A model generated the notes under the pieces. It was not told the origin of the DNA. It did no database searches and saw only the letters and a list, made by a program, of their open reading frames with translations. Made by a program: the position numbers and the translations under genes. Shown here one piece after another: positions 1 through 7,543 of a stretch of DNA of 64,000 bases. The number at the start of each line of letters is the position of its first letter. Within the stretch, counting starts at the first letter, position 1. This DNA comes from Terriglobia bacterium (GTDB lineage Bacteria > Acidobacteriota > Terriglobia > Bryobacterales > Bryobacteraceae): positions 35,753-99,752 of the forward strand of contig JANYDS010000012.1 of the NCBI GenBank assembly GCA_025363475.1. The letters are read 5' to 3'.

Positions 1-1340
1 TTGTGGATGGCTTCGAGGGCACGCTGGCGCAGGTTGTGATTATCCATGCCGATGAACCACTGTTCGGTGGCACGGTAAATGGTGGCGTTATGGCAGCGCC
101 AGCAGTGGGGATAGGAATGGTTGATCTGCTCCACGGCCAGCAGTGCGCCGCGCTCTTTCAGAATTTCAATGACGAGGGGATTGCCTTCCCAAACTGTTTT
201 GCCGAGTAACTGTTCAGGCACGCCTCCTGTTGCGCCTTCGGCCTGGTAGAAGCGGCCAGCGGGGTCCACCGGACAGTAGACGGCAAGGCCGTATTGCATA
301 CCGACGACGTAATCTTCCTGACCGTGGCCGGGAGCGGTGTGGACTGCGCCTGTACCCTGTTCCAGAGTTACGTGATCGCCCAGAACTCCGAGGGATTCGC
401 GGTCGATAAAGGGATGTTTGAAGACCGCGCGGTCGAGCTTGTGACCGGCGAAGCGGGCGATAACCTGCGGATCAGGCCAGTTGCAGTTCTTCGCCGTTGC
501 CGCGACTAAATCGGAAGCGACGATGTAGACGTGGCCATCGATATCAACTGCCGAGTACTCATATTTCGGATTGAAAGCGATGCCGAGATTGGCGGGAAGC
601 GTCCAGGGTGTGGTGGTCCAGATGAGGCCGAAAACACGTTTACTGGCGAGTGCAGGGTCGAGATTCGCGGCGTCTGAAACGAGGGGAAATTCCACCCACA
701 CGGAAGGACTTTTATGGTCCGCATATTCGACTTCGGCTTCGGCCAGAGCGGTCTTGCAATGGATACACCAGTTTACCGGCTTCAGCCCTTTGTAGGCGTA
801 GCCCTGTTCGAGAAAATTGACGAAAGCACGGGCAATGGTGGCTTGGTATTCGGGCTTCATCGTGAGGTAGGGATCGTCCCAGCGGCCCAACACGCCGAGG
901 CGTTTGAAATCTTCGCGCTGCAGGTTGATCCATTTTTCAGCGTATTTGCGGCAGGCGCGGCGAATGGAGGCGACCGGCATCTGCGCCTTTTTGGGCCCCA
1001 GTTCCTGATCAACTTTGTGCTCGATGGGGAGGCCGTGGCAATCCCAGCCGGGGACGTAGGGCGAATCGTACCCTGCCATGGTTTTCGACTTCACGATGAA
1101 GTCTTTGACGATTTTGTTGAACGCGGTGCCGAGGTGAATGCGGCCATTCGCATATGGCGGGCCGTCATGCAGAATGTAAACGGGTTTTCCTGAGCGGGAG
1201 GCCCGGACCTGGGCATAGAGGTCATCCTGCGCCCAGCGGGCGAGCATTTTCGGCTCAGCCTGGGCGAGGTTGGCCTTCATGGAAAAACTCGTGCGAGGCA
1301 GATTTACGGTCTGCTTCAGATCCACATCAGCAAGATTCAT
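1..1340 (-). CDS. ileS: isoleucyl-tRNA synthetase, 5' part (runs off window)
   Basis: This gene is absent from the ORF track because it is open to the window edge. The minus frame from the ATG at 1340 reads without a stop to base 1 (about 446 residues). It charges tRNA-Ile with isoleucine in the cytoplasm. The class I signature is visible as DGPPYANGRIHLG near residues 59-71 (HIGH-box region), followed by VPGWDCHGLPIEH, both typical of IleRS. TTTPWTLPANLGIAF marks the start of the editing (CP1) domain. The KMSKS loop and C-terminal half lie outside the window. The plus-strand ORFs in this interval are antisense shadows. Confidence 0.95.
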   Translation of the reverse strand, partial: MNLADVDLKQTVNLPRTSFSMKANLAQAEPKMLARWAQDDLYAQVRASRSGKPVYILHDGPPYANGRIHLGTAFNKIVKDFIVKSKTMAGYDSPYVPGWDCHGLPIEHKVDQELGPKKAQMPVASIRRACRKYAEKWINLQREDFKRLGVLGRWDDPYLTMKPEYQATIARAFVNFLEQGYAYKGLKPVNWCIHCKTALAEAEVEYADHKSPSVWVEFPLVSDAANLDPALASKRVFGLIWTTTPWTLPANLGIAFNPKYEYSAVDIDGHVYIVASDLVAATAKNCNWPDPQVIARFAGHKLDRAVFKHPFIDRESLGVLGDHVTLEQGTGAVHTAPGHGQEDYVVGMQYGLAVYCPVDPAGRFYQAEGATGGVPEQLLGKTVWEGNPLVIEILKERGALLAVEQINHSYPHCWRCHNATIYRATEQWFIGMDNHNLRQRALEAIH

Positions 1341-1430
1341 TTAGGGGTGCCTTCATTATACGAAGGACCGCCGGAGGGCCTGTGCGAAGTGCTGCGCATT
1401 CGAGGGAAATGGTAGCATCAGAGCATCCGG

Positions 1431-1692
1431 ATGCCAACGATTTGTTCGTTTTATGGAATCGCAATCCGAATGTTTTTTTAACGACCATTCGCCGCCCCAC
1501 TTTCACGCCCGTTATGGCGAATTTGAGGCCACAATTGACATTGCGTCATTGTCCGTGAGGGAAGGAGAATTGCCGCGACGAGCTTTGGTGCTGGTGGGCG
1601 ACTGGGGGTTACTCCACAGGGTGGAGTTGTTGGAAAACTGTCGGCTTTGCCGCGAAAAAATCCAACCGGGAAAGATTGAGCCCCTGGCATAG
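1431..1692 (+). pseudogene. DUF4160-family protein, frameshifted in a T7 run
   Basis: The frame from the ATG at 1431 reads MPTICSFYGIAIRMFF and then hits TAA. The +1 frame continues as NDHSPPHFHARYGEFEA and ends at 1692. Removing one T from the seven-T run at 1473-1479 restores a normal DUF4160 protein of about 86 residues with its PPHFHA core. The track's ATG at 1453 would drop the conserved N-terminus. DUF4160 genes are usually followed by DUF2442 genes, as here (17 nt gap), and the pair is often regarded as toxin-antitoxin-like. The break could be a real mutation, a sequencing error, or slippage on the T run. Confidence 0.75.
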
Positions 1693-1709
1693 AAGGGAGA
1701 GTCCGTGAA

Positions 1710-1955
1710 ATGTATTGGGACGTTATCGAGGTGAGGCCAGAACCCGGATTTAGCTTGTTCGTTCGCTTCAAGGACGGATTATGCGGACACGTGCAGTTAG
1801 CACGGGAGGAACTGACCGGCGTACTTGCGCCGCTGATGGACGTGGATTTCTTTGAGCGCGTTTTTGTGGCTCAGGGTGCGGTCACATGGCCCGGCGAGAT
1901 TGACCTGGCGCCCGATGCAATGCACGCTGATATTGCGTCTCGCAAGGAACATTAG
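1710..1955 (+). CDS. DUF2442-family small protein
   Basis: The product is 81 residues. It starts MYWDVIEVRPEPGF and contains FLFVRF-like and LAREELTGVLAPL segments ending in a WPGEIDLAPDAMHADI block. That W-P-x-x-x-D-x-x-P-x-x-L/M-H pattern is characteristic of DUF2442 (NadS-like) proteins. It lies 17 nt after the DUF4160 gene on the same strand, the usual arrangement for this pair, so it probably serves as the partner or antitoxin. The gene is intact although its partner is frameshifted. The molecular function of the family is not established. Confidence 0.75.
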   Translation: MYWDVIEVRPEPGFSLFVRFKDGLCGHVQLAREELTGVLAPLMDVDFFERVFVAQGAVTWPGEIDLAPDAMHADIASRKEH

Positions 1956-1999
1956 TTTAAAAAGGAATCGGGTTACCCAAGACCGTCCTGGCAATGTTT

Positions 2000-2422
2000 T
2001 CAAAACGGAACATCGTCGTCGGTGAGCGGTGGATAGGTTTTTGAGTCAAGCTCAGCCAAACCTTTCATTATGGTATCCAGCGCAGCATCGACGCCCAGAG
2101 CTTTTGATCGCGCCATGCCGAACAAGTCCTCCAAGGTCTTGCAGGACTCAGCACTAGCCTCCAATACATGCTGCGCGAGTCGTCCGTTGTTCGCTGATTC
2201 AACTATTTCGCTATTCTGATCTTGGATCTCGATGACGTAGTCGGTTAGCTTGCGCTGGTAATTATCGTCCCGGCAGGTAACAGTTTTTATCACGACTGTG
2301 GATTCCGGAAACGAAACCGGAAAGCAGTCCTCCTCGGCTCATTTTTGCCAGTCAAGGAGACCTTTGGCGGAAAGGACTTGGAGTCTTTTCACCAACTGCC
2401 AAATGCGATCCATGGCGGTCAT
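2000..2422 (-). pseudogene. uncharacterised protein interrupted by in-frame TGA
   Basis: The ATG at 2422 overlaps the upstream stop (ATGA) and opens MTAMDRIWQLVKRL, which reads 27 codons to a TGA at 2341-2339. The same frame then continues as AEEDCFPVSFPESTVVIKT without a further stop to 2000, giving a 140-residue protein with one nonsense codon. The track lists only the part from the GTG at 2293. The combined protein (an N-terminal helix, then a strand-rich FPVSFP...VVIKT segment, then a helical tail) resembles, from memory, an uncharacterised bacterial family usually opening with a short helix and a GKLxW segment. It is coupled to the equally broken gene upstream. Confidence 0.55.
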
Positions 2423-3028
2423 GCTCTAATCTCCTCTTTTAGCGACATCAAAACAACGTTGATATTTTCGATTTCCATCGACAGTACTCCGTTCATTCGT
2501 GCAATCCCCACGGGGTCGGTCTTCGACTCCAGCGCCTGTTCAACCTTGCGCTCAATACCCCTGATTTGGCTTAGTTAGGCTGCGGGTAATGGCGGTCTTA
2601 TTTTCGGGTGAAAGGTTCAGGTGTTCTTCGCGCAGCGACATCAGCGCAGTTTTCAGCGCCGCATAGCGTCAGGAAGAATATCCCAGGCACCTTGTCGATG
2701 AAGCCGCCGAATTTCTTCCATGGTCGCCATAGCCGATGCGAAGTCAAATAGAGCGCTTGCCGCCATCAAGCTACGCTTCATTGCCAAGGCCCGCGTCGCC
2801 AGTTTGCTCCGCAGCACTCTTGGCTTTCCCTACCGCCCATAACGTAAAACAAAACCCGATTATTGAGACGACAAGTCCCGCGACGCTTGCAATGTCTCCA
2901 AAATATTTGGTTATGAATACGGACACGGTCAGCTGTCGGAGTGTACCAAAAGACCCTCCCGGGCCGCAGTTGCCAAAATCGGGAACGCCTACCAGCACGC
3001 CGGAACATGCCGTGTGGCTGTTCACCAA
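2419..3028 (-). pseudogene. membrane-anchored helical protein with three frameshifts
   Basis: Four minus-strand pieces line up end to end. They are an N-terminal segment with one membrane span (GLVVSIIGFCFTLWAVGKAK, track ORF 2771-3028), then MKRSLMAASALFDFASAM...RRLHRQGAWDILPD, then ALKTALMSLREEHLNLSPEN, then IERKVEQALESKTDP...LKEEIRA ending at 2419. The frames alternate 1-0-1-0 (mod 3), so three single-base changes restore one protein of about 200 residues: a membrane anchor followed by a helical cytoplasmic part. For example, one missing base in GACGCTATG would restore DRYAALK. The apparent start is TTG at 3028. The function is unknown. The pair with the downstream gene suggests a former two-gene accessory module. 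Confidence 0.55.
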
Positions 3029-3111
3029 AAATAAGGTATTGTGTTCTTAGCTATCAGGTCGAAAGCTGACTGCCCCAATTAAGTGCAAAGAGCCGTGTGG
3101 TTGGATGAGAT

Positions 3112-3185
3112 TGGCAGGGAGATAGGGATTCGAACCCCAATACGCAGAACCAGAATCTGCAGTCCTACCGTTGAACGATCTCCCT
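3112..3185 (-). tRNA. tRNA-Gln (CTG anticodon)
   Basis: Read on the minus strand, this is a 74-nt cloverleaf with encoded CCA. The acceptor strands AGGGAGA/TCTCCCT pair fully and the discriminator is G. The D arm is GTTC-AACGGTA-GGAC. The anticodon arm is GCAGA-TTCTGGT-TCTGC with CTG in the wobble-to-third positions. The T arm is TGGGG-TTCGAAT-CCCTA. It lies between the decayed operon and the methyltransferase gene, and its upstream side is 48 bp from the methyltransferase stop. Confidence 0.93.
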
Positions 3186-3233
3186 GCAAGGAGTGGACAC
3201 GGATATCTACATCTTACAACGGATACCCGGATC

Positions 3234-4685
3234 TTACAACTTGCGGCCGATGATGGCGTAGTCGAGACCGCCGAAAAAGCGTTCACGGAACTTTTCGGGT
3301 AGTTCGGTCAGTTCCGGCCATTGATCTACGGCTGGTGCCAGCTTGTGAACCACCATCCCGCCCATGCCCGATTCTTCCATATAAAACGCCACCAGCGGAT
3401 GCGGCACGGGCCGGGTATGGGTGGGGTCCAGATAAAAGTAGCTGGCGAAAATGGCGAGACACTCGGGATTTGGTGTTTCAATCGCGAGTACCCCGCCCCG
3501 CCGTAGTTTTGCCGCGCAAAGACGGATCATTTCCGGCAATATCGCCGGTTCCAGATGTTCCACGACCTGGGAACTGAAGATGGCGTCGAATTCCCCGTCA
3601 GGCAGGGTTGCGAGGTAAGGGAACAGGTCCGCTGTTTCGGCGTTCAGGCCTTTACCGCGGCACTGTTTTACGGATTCGTCGCTGAGGTCTATGCCCCGTG
3701 CATTCACGCCCAATTCGCGCATTAGCTCCAGAAATTCGCCGCGACCGCAGCCGATATCGAGAACATCGTGGCGGTCAGAGAAGTAAGGCCGGTAAATTTC
3801 CAGGCTGCGGCGGATCTCTTCTTCCGAGCCGCGAAAACGATACGCGAAACGTGTGTAGTCAACCGCTGCAGCGTCCGCCATACCGCTGAGCGGAATGGCT
3901 GCCGGGACTGGTGCAGGAGTAGTTGCCGCCTGTTGGGGCGCACGCATACGAATAATCCTCAGCTCATCATGGATCAGCCGGTCATATTCGGCACGGATTT
4001 TCTCGAGATCGGTCCAGAGCCGTTTCTGTATGTCGATTGTGGAACGGTCAATTGCATTAAGATAATCGGTGTGCTGCGCCTTGACGATTTCACGGAAGTT
4101 TGACTCCATCAACGATGACCGGTGCTGGAACGCCCCCTGCAAATCGGCTGCGTTGCGCAGGAACTGAATTTCGTTGGCGGCTACTTTGCGTTCCCATTCC
4201 ACGCGCCATTCACTCCAGTGAATCCGGATGTCCTTGAGCTCGCGCGTTTCAGCACGAAGGTCACGGGCTTCGGCACGCAAGGGTTCCAATTCGGCGCGTG
4301 TCGATTGCAGTTCCGAGTTGGCCTGACTGGCGAGTGAGACCAACGCGTGGTTGTGCTCATTAAGCGCTTCCAGTACCGCTTCGAGGGCGGAAACCATCTC
4401 GCGGTTGTAGGCTACCTGATCACGAACGAACCACTGCAACCCACGCGCGACCAGGGTCTTGATCTTCTGAATGATTGAATTGGCAAGGCCGCCCGAACGC
4501 GGGTTCACGCTGCCGATGGCTGCGATCTTGGCCTGAGCGGCGTCGCGCGCATGAACCACGGGCATCAGGTCGGCAACGGGAACACGGATATTCCCGGTTT
4601 CGCCGTCGCCTGGCTGGGGATAACGGGTCCGCACGCGGTCGCGGACGGCCTGAATGATGGCGTTTAGCTCGCCGATTTCGTCCAT
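3234..4685 (-). CDS. class I SAM-dependent methyltransferase with long coiled coil
   Basis: The product is 483 residues. Residues of about 80-260 are heptad-rich helices (SELQSTRAELEPLRAEARD and following), so a coiled coil. The C-terminal third is a Rossmann methyltransferase with the SAM-binding motif VLDIGCGRGEFLELM and acidic motif II region GIDLSDESV. It also has IFSSQVVEHLEP and a post-motif GGVLAIETPNPE. The architecture resembles WbdD-like O-antigen-modifying methyltransferases, where a coiled coil spaces the catalytic domain from partners. A sugar-polymer or lipid substrate is therefore likely but not proven. The gene overlaps queF by 22 nt, so the two are co-transcribed. Confidence 0.8.
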   Translation of the reverse strand: MDEIGELNAIIQAVRDRVRTRYPQPGDGETGNIRVPVADLMPVVHARDAAQAKIAAIGSVNPRSGGLANSIIQKIKTLVARGLQWFVRDQVAYNREMVSALEAVLEALNEHNHALVSLASQANSELQSTRAELEPLRAEARDLRAETRELKDIRIHWSEWRVEWERKVAANEIQFLRNAADLQGAFQHRSSLMESNFREIVKAQHTDYLNAIDRSTIDIQKRLWTDLEKIRAEYDRLIHDELRIIRMRAPQQAATTPAPVPAAIPLSGMADAAAVDYTRFAYRFRGSEEEIRRSLEIYRPYFSDRHDVLDIGCGRGEFLELMRELGVNARGIDLSDESVKQCRGKGLNAETADLFPYLATLPDGEFDAIFSSQVVEHLEPAILPEMIRLCAAKLRRGGVLAIETPNPECLAIFASYFYLDPTHTRPVPHPLVAFYMEESGMGGMVVHKLAPAVDQWPELTELPEKFRERFFGGLDYAIIGRKL

Positions 4686-5056
4686 TGCGCCACCATTCGC
4701 GAGCCGAGGCCGCCGCGCGGGGTAAAGTCGCCCGTCACGGTCACGCTTGCCGGCTGGCAGGCTTTCACGATATCGCGCAAAAAGCAGTTGACCAGGTTTT
4801 CCTGAAAGATGCCCAGGTCACGATAGGCCAGAGTGTACATTTTGAGCGACTTCAGTTCGAGGCACAGCTGATCCGGCACGTAGCGGATGGTGATAGTGCC
4901 GAAATCGGGGAGGCCGGTTTTGGGACAGACGGACGTGAACTCGGGTATGGAAATCTCAATTTCGTAGTTGGGAAATTGATTCGGCCAGGTATCGATTGCG
5001 GGAAGCGGAGCATCGATTCCTGATGTAGCGTGAGTCTCGGTATAACCGGTGCTCAT
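4664..5056 (-). CDS. queF: NADPH-dependent 7-cyano-7-deazaguanine reductase QueF
   Basis: The product is 130 residues, the short single-domain (type I) QueF. It reduces preQ0 to preQ1 in queuosine synthesis for tRNA. The catalytic cysteine lies in EFTSVCPKTGLPDFG, and the substrate and NADPH segment ELKSLKMYTLAYRDLGIFQEN is present. It ends with TGDFTPRGG, as in the family. Its ATG overlaps the stop of the upstream LOR/SDH-family gene by 4 nt (5053-5056), and its end overlaps the methyltransferase start by 22 nt. These overlaps indicate a translationally coupled three-gene operon. Confidence 0.95.
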   Translation of the reverse strand: MSTGYTETHATSGIDAPLPAIDTWPNQFPNYEIEISIPEFTSVCPKTGLPDFGTITIRYVPDQLCLELKSLKMYTLAYRDLGIFQENLVNCFLRDIVKACQPASVTVTGDFTPRGGLGSRMVAQWTKSAS

Positions 5057-6273
5057 TTGGTTTTCGGCTCCAGTTCACGGGAGAGCAGGTCGAGAAAAAG
5101 ACCGACGTCGGTTACCACGCCAACAGCTTGGCCGGTGCCACGGTCACTGACCTTGGTAGCGACGGCGGGATTGATATCCACGCATACGATGCGGACCCAG
5201 CTTGGCAGCATGTTGCCCGTCGCGATCGAGTGCAGCATTGAGCCCAGGCACAGCACCAGGCCAGCCGGCTTCAGCACGGCCGCATAGGCATCCTGCGCGG
5301 CGTTCATATCGGTGATGGTGTCAGGCAGCGGACCATCGTCACGCAGGCTGCCGGCAAGAACGAAGGGGATGTTGTTCTTCACGCATTCGTACATCACCCC
5401 CGTTTTCAAACGTCCGCTTTCGACGGCACCCTTGACGCCGCCTGCGTGATTCACGGCATTGATGGCACGCATGTGATTGCGGTGGCCGTGCTCGGCCTGA
5501 CGACCGTCTTCCATACGCACGCCGAGCGAGGTTCCGAAGAGCGCGGATTCAATATCGTGAACGCCCAAGGCATTGCCAGCCAGCAGCGCGTCAACCCAGT
5601 GGTCTCGGATCAGCTTCGAGAGCCCGACTGCGCCACCCGTGTGAATAACAACCGGTCCGGCAACGGCCACAATTGTCTTGCCTTGTTCTTTCGCCTGACG
5701 TGCCAGCGCGGCTGTTTGCCGAACGGCAGTTTCCACCTGGCGTTCGGAGGAAATTTCATTCGACATGAAGGCGAATGCCAGCCGGTCACGCTCTTTCGCT
5801 TCCGGGGTAACGCGGATTCCGCCCATGCCGGTAACGACATAATCGCCAGCCTTTAAATCGCGCAGGCGGCGACACCAGGCTTCTTTGCCGCGCACGGCCA
5901 CCATCGCGTCCATACGCTGGCTCTGTACTTCCACCCATTCACCGGCGATGCGGATGTGCGTATGGTGGTTGCTGGTTGAATAGAAATCTTCCGGCGCGCA
6001 CTGGTCACGCTCGACAAGACCCAGAACGGCATCGCCCGATTCGGCAGGGGAGCAGCCCAGCACCAGAAGCTGCGCGAGAACGTGATCCATCTGCGTGCGC
6101 GAATCGGCCTGGAGGCGCAAGCGCAGGTAGGACGGGTCGCCATTAGTGCGCCCGATGCGGAACTGCTCTACTTCGAAACGCCCCTGTGATTCGACAACTT
6201 TATCGAAGATCTGCTCCATCACGTGGGAGTCGATGAGGTGGCCTTCGGCTTGTACAACTTCTTCAAATTGCAT
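5053..6273 (-). CDS. TIGR00300 / LOR-SDH-family protein
   Basis: The product is 406 residues. The N-terminal half (EEVVQAEGHLIDSHVM ... LRLRLQADSRTQMDHVLAQL) matches the conserved LOR/SDH bifunctional-enzyme domain. The C-terminal half is a nucleotide-binding fold (VVAVAGPVVIHTGGAVGLSKLIRD, later VRIVCVDINPAVATKVSDRG). From memory, the family is related to archaeal-type ornithine cyclodeaminase and the C-terminal part of cyanobacterial ArgZ/AgrE, so an NAD-dependent step in ornithine or lysine metabolism is plausible. It heads the operon with queF and the methyltransferase. The exact reaction cannot be read from the sequence. Confidence 0.75.
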   Translation of the reverse strand: MQFEEVVQAEGHLIDSHVMEQIFDKVVESQGRFEVEQFRIGRTNGDPSYLRLRLQADSRTQMDHVLAQLLVLGCSPAESGDAVLGLVERDQCAPEDFYSTSNHHTHIRIAGEWVEVQSQRMDAMVAVRGKEAWCRRLRDLKAGDYVVTGMGGIRVTPEAKERDRLAFAFMSNEISSERQVETAVRQTAALARQAKEQGKTIVAVAGPVVIHTGGAVGLSKLIRDHWVDALLAGNALGVHDIESALFGTSLGVRMEDGRQAEHGHRNHMRAINAVNHAGGVKGAVESGRLKTGVMYECVKNNIPFVLAGSLRDDGPLPDTITDMNAAQDAYAAVLKPAGLVLCLGSMLHSIATGNMLPSWVRIVCVDINPAVATKVSDRGTGQAVGVVTDVGLFLDLLSRELEPKTK

Positions 6274-6464
6274 GGAAGTACCAGTTTACTTCGCCGCGCG
6301 TTCGCCCGCTTAATGTGCCGCAGAACTCAGGAAAGCATAAACAAGGCTGTTTTTTATACATTTCCCTGCTTTACAAGCCTTACGGCGTTACGTATGATGA
6401 AGACGACTCGTGAACAGATATCGTCGGGAGCCTAATAAACAAAGGGGTTGCGCGCAGGTACTGA

Positions 6465-6503
6465 AGTACGGGGACAAGTTTTTGGAGTACGGGGACAAGT
6501 TTT
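6465..6503. repeat. tandem 21-bp repeat upstream of the HU gene
   Basis: Two copies of AGTACGGGGACAAGTTTT (starting at 6465 and 6486, period 21) lie 30-70 bp before the HU start codon. A third degenerate echo (AAAGTTCGGGAAAAGG) follows. This could be a dispersed genomic repeat or a protein-binding site such as an HU or regulator operator. Copy number elsewhere in the genome is unknown. Confidence 0.7.
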
Positions 6504-6534
6504 GAAAGTTCGGGAAAAGGAAACGGGAGGCTTG

Positions 6535-6867
6535 ATGGCAACACAGAGAATGACGCAGACGCAGCTGGTGCGGGCACTGGCTGAGGCAGGGGAAGTTTCG
6601 AATAAACAGTCGCGGGCGATCCTGGACGCACTGGGCGGTCTGGCCGTGAGTGAAGTGAAGAAGAACGGGGTCTTTGTTCTGCCGGGGATTGGCAGACTGG
6701 TCCGTGTGGATCGTGCGGCGCGCCTCGGTCGCAACCCGGCGACGGGCGAATCGATTAAGATTCCGGCCAAGAAAGTGGTGAAGTTCCGCGTGGCGAAAGC
6801 CGCGAAGGATGCCATTGTTCCGCCCAAGGCAGCCAAAGACGCGAAAGTAGCGAAAGCCAAAAAGTAG
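6535..6867 (+). CDS. HU-family DNA-binding protein
   Basis: The start was chosen at ATG 6535, because an AACGGGAGG Shine-Dalgarno lies just upstream; the track's 6448 start has no support. The 110-residue product opens MATQRMTQTQLVRALAEAGEVSNKQSRAI, the helical dimerisation part. It continues with a strand-rich LPGIGRLVRVDRAARLGRNPATGE, the HU arm whose R-N-P motif intercalates DNA, and ends in a Lys/Ala-rich tail (KAAKDAKVAKAKK) that adds nonspecific DNA binding. It compacts and bends DNA in the nucleoid. It is followed by a strong intrinsic terminator, so it is monocistronic. Confidence 0.92.
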   Translation: MATQRMTQTQLVRALAEAGEVSNKQSRAILDALGGLAVSEVKKNGVFVLPGIGRLVRVDRAARLGRNPATGESIKIPAKKVVKFRVAKAAKDAIVPPKAAKDAKVAKAKK

Positions 6868-6893
6868 AAATACAGACAGCGACTACGAAACAA

Positions 6894-6928
6894 AACCCCG
6901 CGACAACCGAATGGGCTGTCGCGGGGTT
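6894..6928 (+). terminator. intrinsic terminator after HU gene
   Basis: A perfect 12-bp stem AACCCCGCGACA / TGTCGCGGGGTT encloses an 11-nt loop and is followed by ATTATTTT. It sits 27 nt after the HU stop codon and is the clearest rho-independent terminator in the window. Confidence 0.92.
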
Positions 6929-6987
6929 ATTATTTTCTGATCTCTTTCGAAGCCGTGCCGCCCGACTTGCCGGCAGCGTGTTGAAGC

Positions 6988-7191
6988 TTAGGCCTGCTTC
7001 TTGGGTTCTACGGAGGGCTCTTCTTCAGTTTTGATCGCTTGCTTGAAGTTTTTGATGCCTTCGCCCAAACCTTTTGCTACTTCCGGGATCTTCTTGCCGC
7101 CAAAAAGCAGCACCGCAACTCCGAGGACAACCATGAGTTCCGTTCCCGAAAGGCCACCAAAACCAGCAGTCTGAAAGCTTTGTGCCAACAT
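6988..7191 (-). CDS. tatA: Sec-independent protein translocase TatA
   Basis: The start was set at ATG 7191, not the track's 7482, because the extension has no membrane-protein character. The product is 67 residues. A short N-terminal segment is followed by a single membrane span, [26 protein letters not shown], with the conserved F-G-x-K-K-x-P hinge. An amphipathic helix ([14 protein letters not shown]) and an acidic/basic tail follow. It forms the pore-like part of the twin-arginine export system. No tatBC lies nearby. Tat substrates are plausible in this window (the 38270 and 46556 genes carry RR signal peptides). Confidence 0.92.
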   Translation of the reverse strand: MLAQSFQTAGFGGLSGTELMVVLGVAVLLFGGKKIPEVAKGLGEGIKNFKQAIKTEEEPSVEPKKQA

Positions 7192-7267
7192 TATACGGCC
7201 ACCTTTCATCCACCATTGTACGGTTGCACTGTTCTCAGTTGCAAGCCGGGGTGAAATATGCTGAAAG

Positions 7268-7543
7268 ATGATGGACTGGCACCAACACAGCGAAGCGATT
7301 GGATTCTGGGCCGGGGCGCTTACCACTTCGTCATTTGTTCCGCAGGTGGTTAACACCTGGCGAACGAACGGCCACGGACTTTCGTGGGCGATGCTGACGC
7401 TGTTTGGAGCCGGAATCACTTTGTGGCTCTGGTACGGGCTGGTTGAACATTCAATGCCGGTGACGCTGGCCAATGCGCTCACGCTGGGGCAGATTGCGCT
7501 GATTGCCGGGATTAAACTTTTTAAGCGCGGGCCGCACGCATAA
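7268..7543 (+). CDS. SemiSWEET-type transporter (PQ-loop family)
   Basis: The product is 91 residues with three predicted membrane helices: residues about 10-28, 38-57 and 66-85. The first helix carries the PQ motif in [14 protein letters not shown], the signature of SemiSWEET and PQ-loop proteins, which dimerise to transport sugars across the inner membrane. It also has [21 protein letters not shown], as in bacterial SemiSWEETs. It is transcribed divergently from tatA, and its 3' end overlaps convergent recN by 23 bp. The transported sugar is unknown. Confidence 0.85.
   Translation: MMDWHQHSEAIGFWAGALTTSSFVPQVVNTWRTNGHGLSWAMLTLFGAGITLWLWYGLVEHSMPVTLANALTLGQIALIAGIKLFKRGPHA

Noticed and set aside
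714-1193. 159-residue plus-strand ORF
   Set aside because: Antisense to the IleRS catalytic core on the minus strand.
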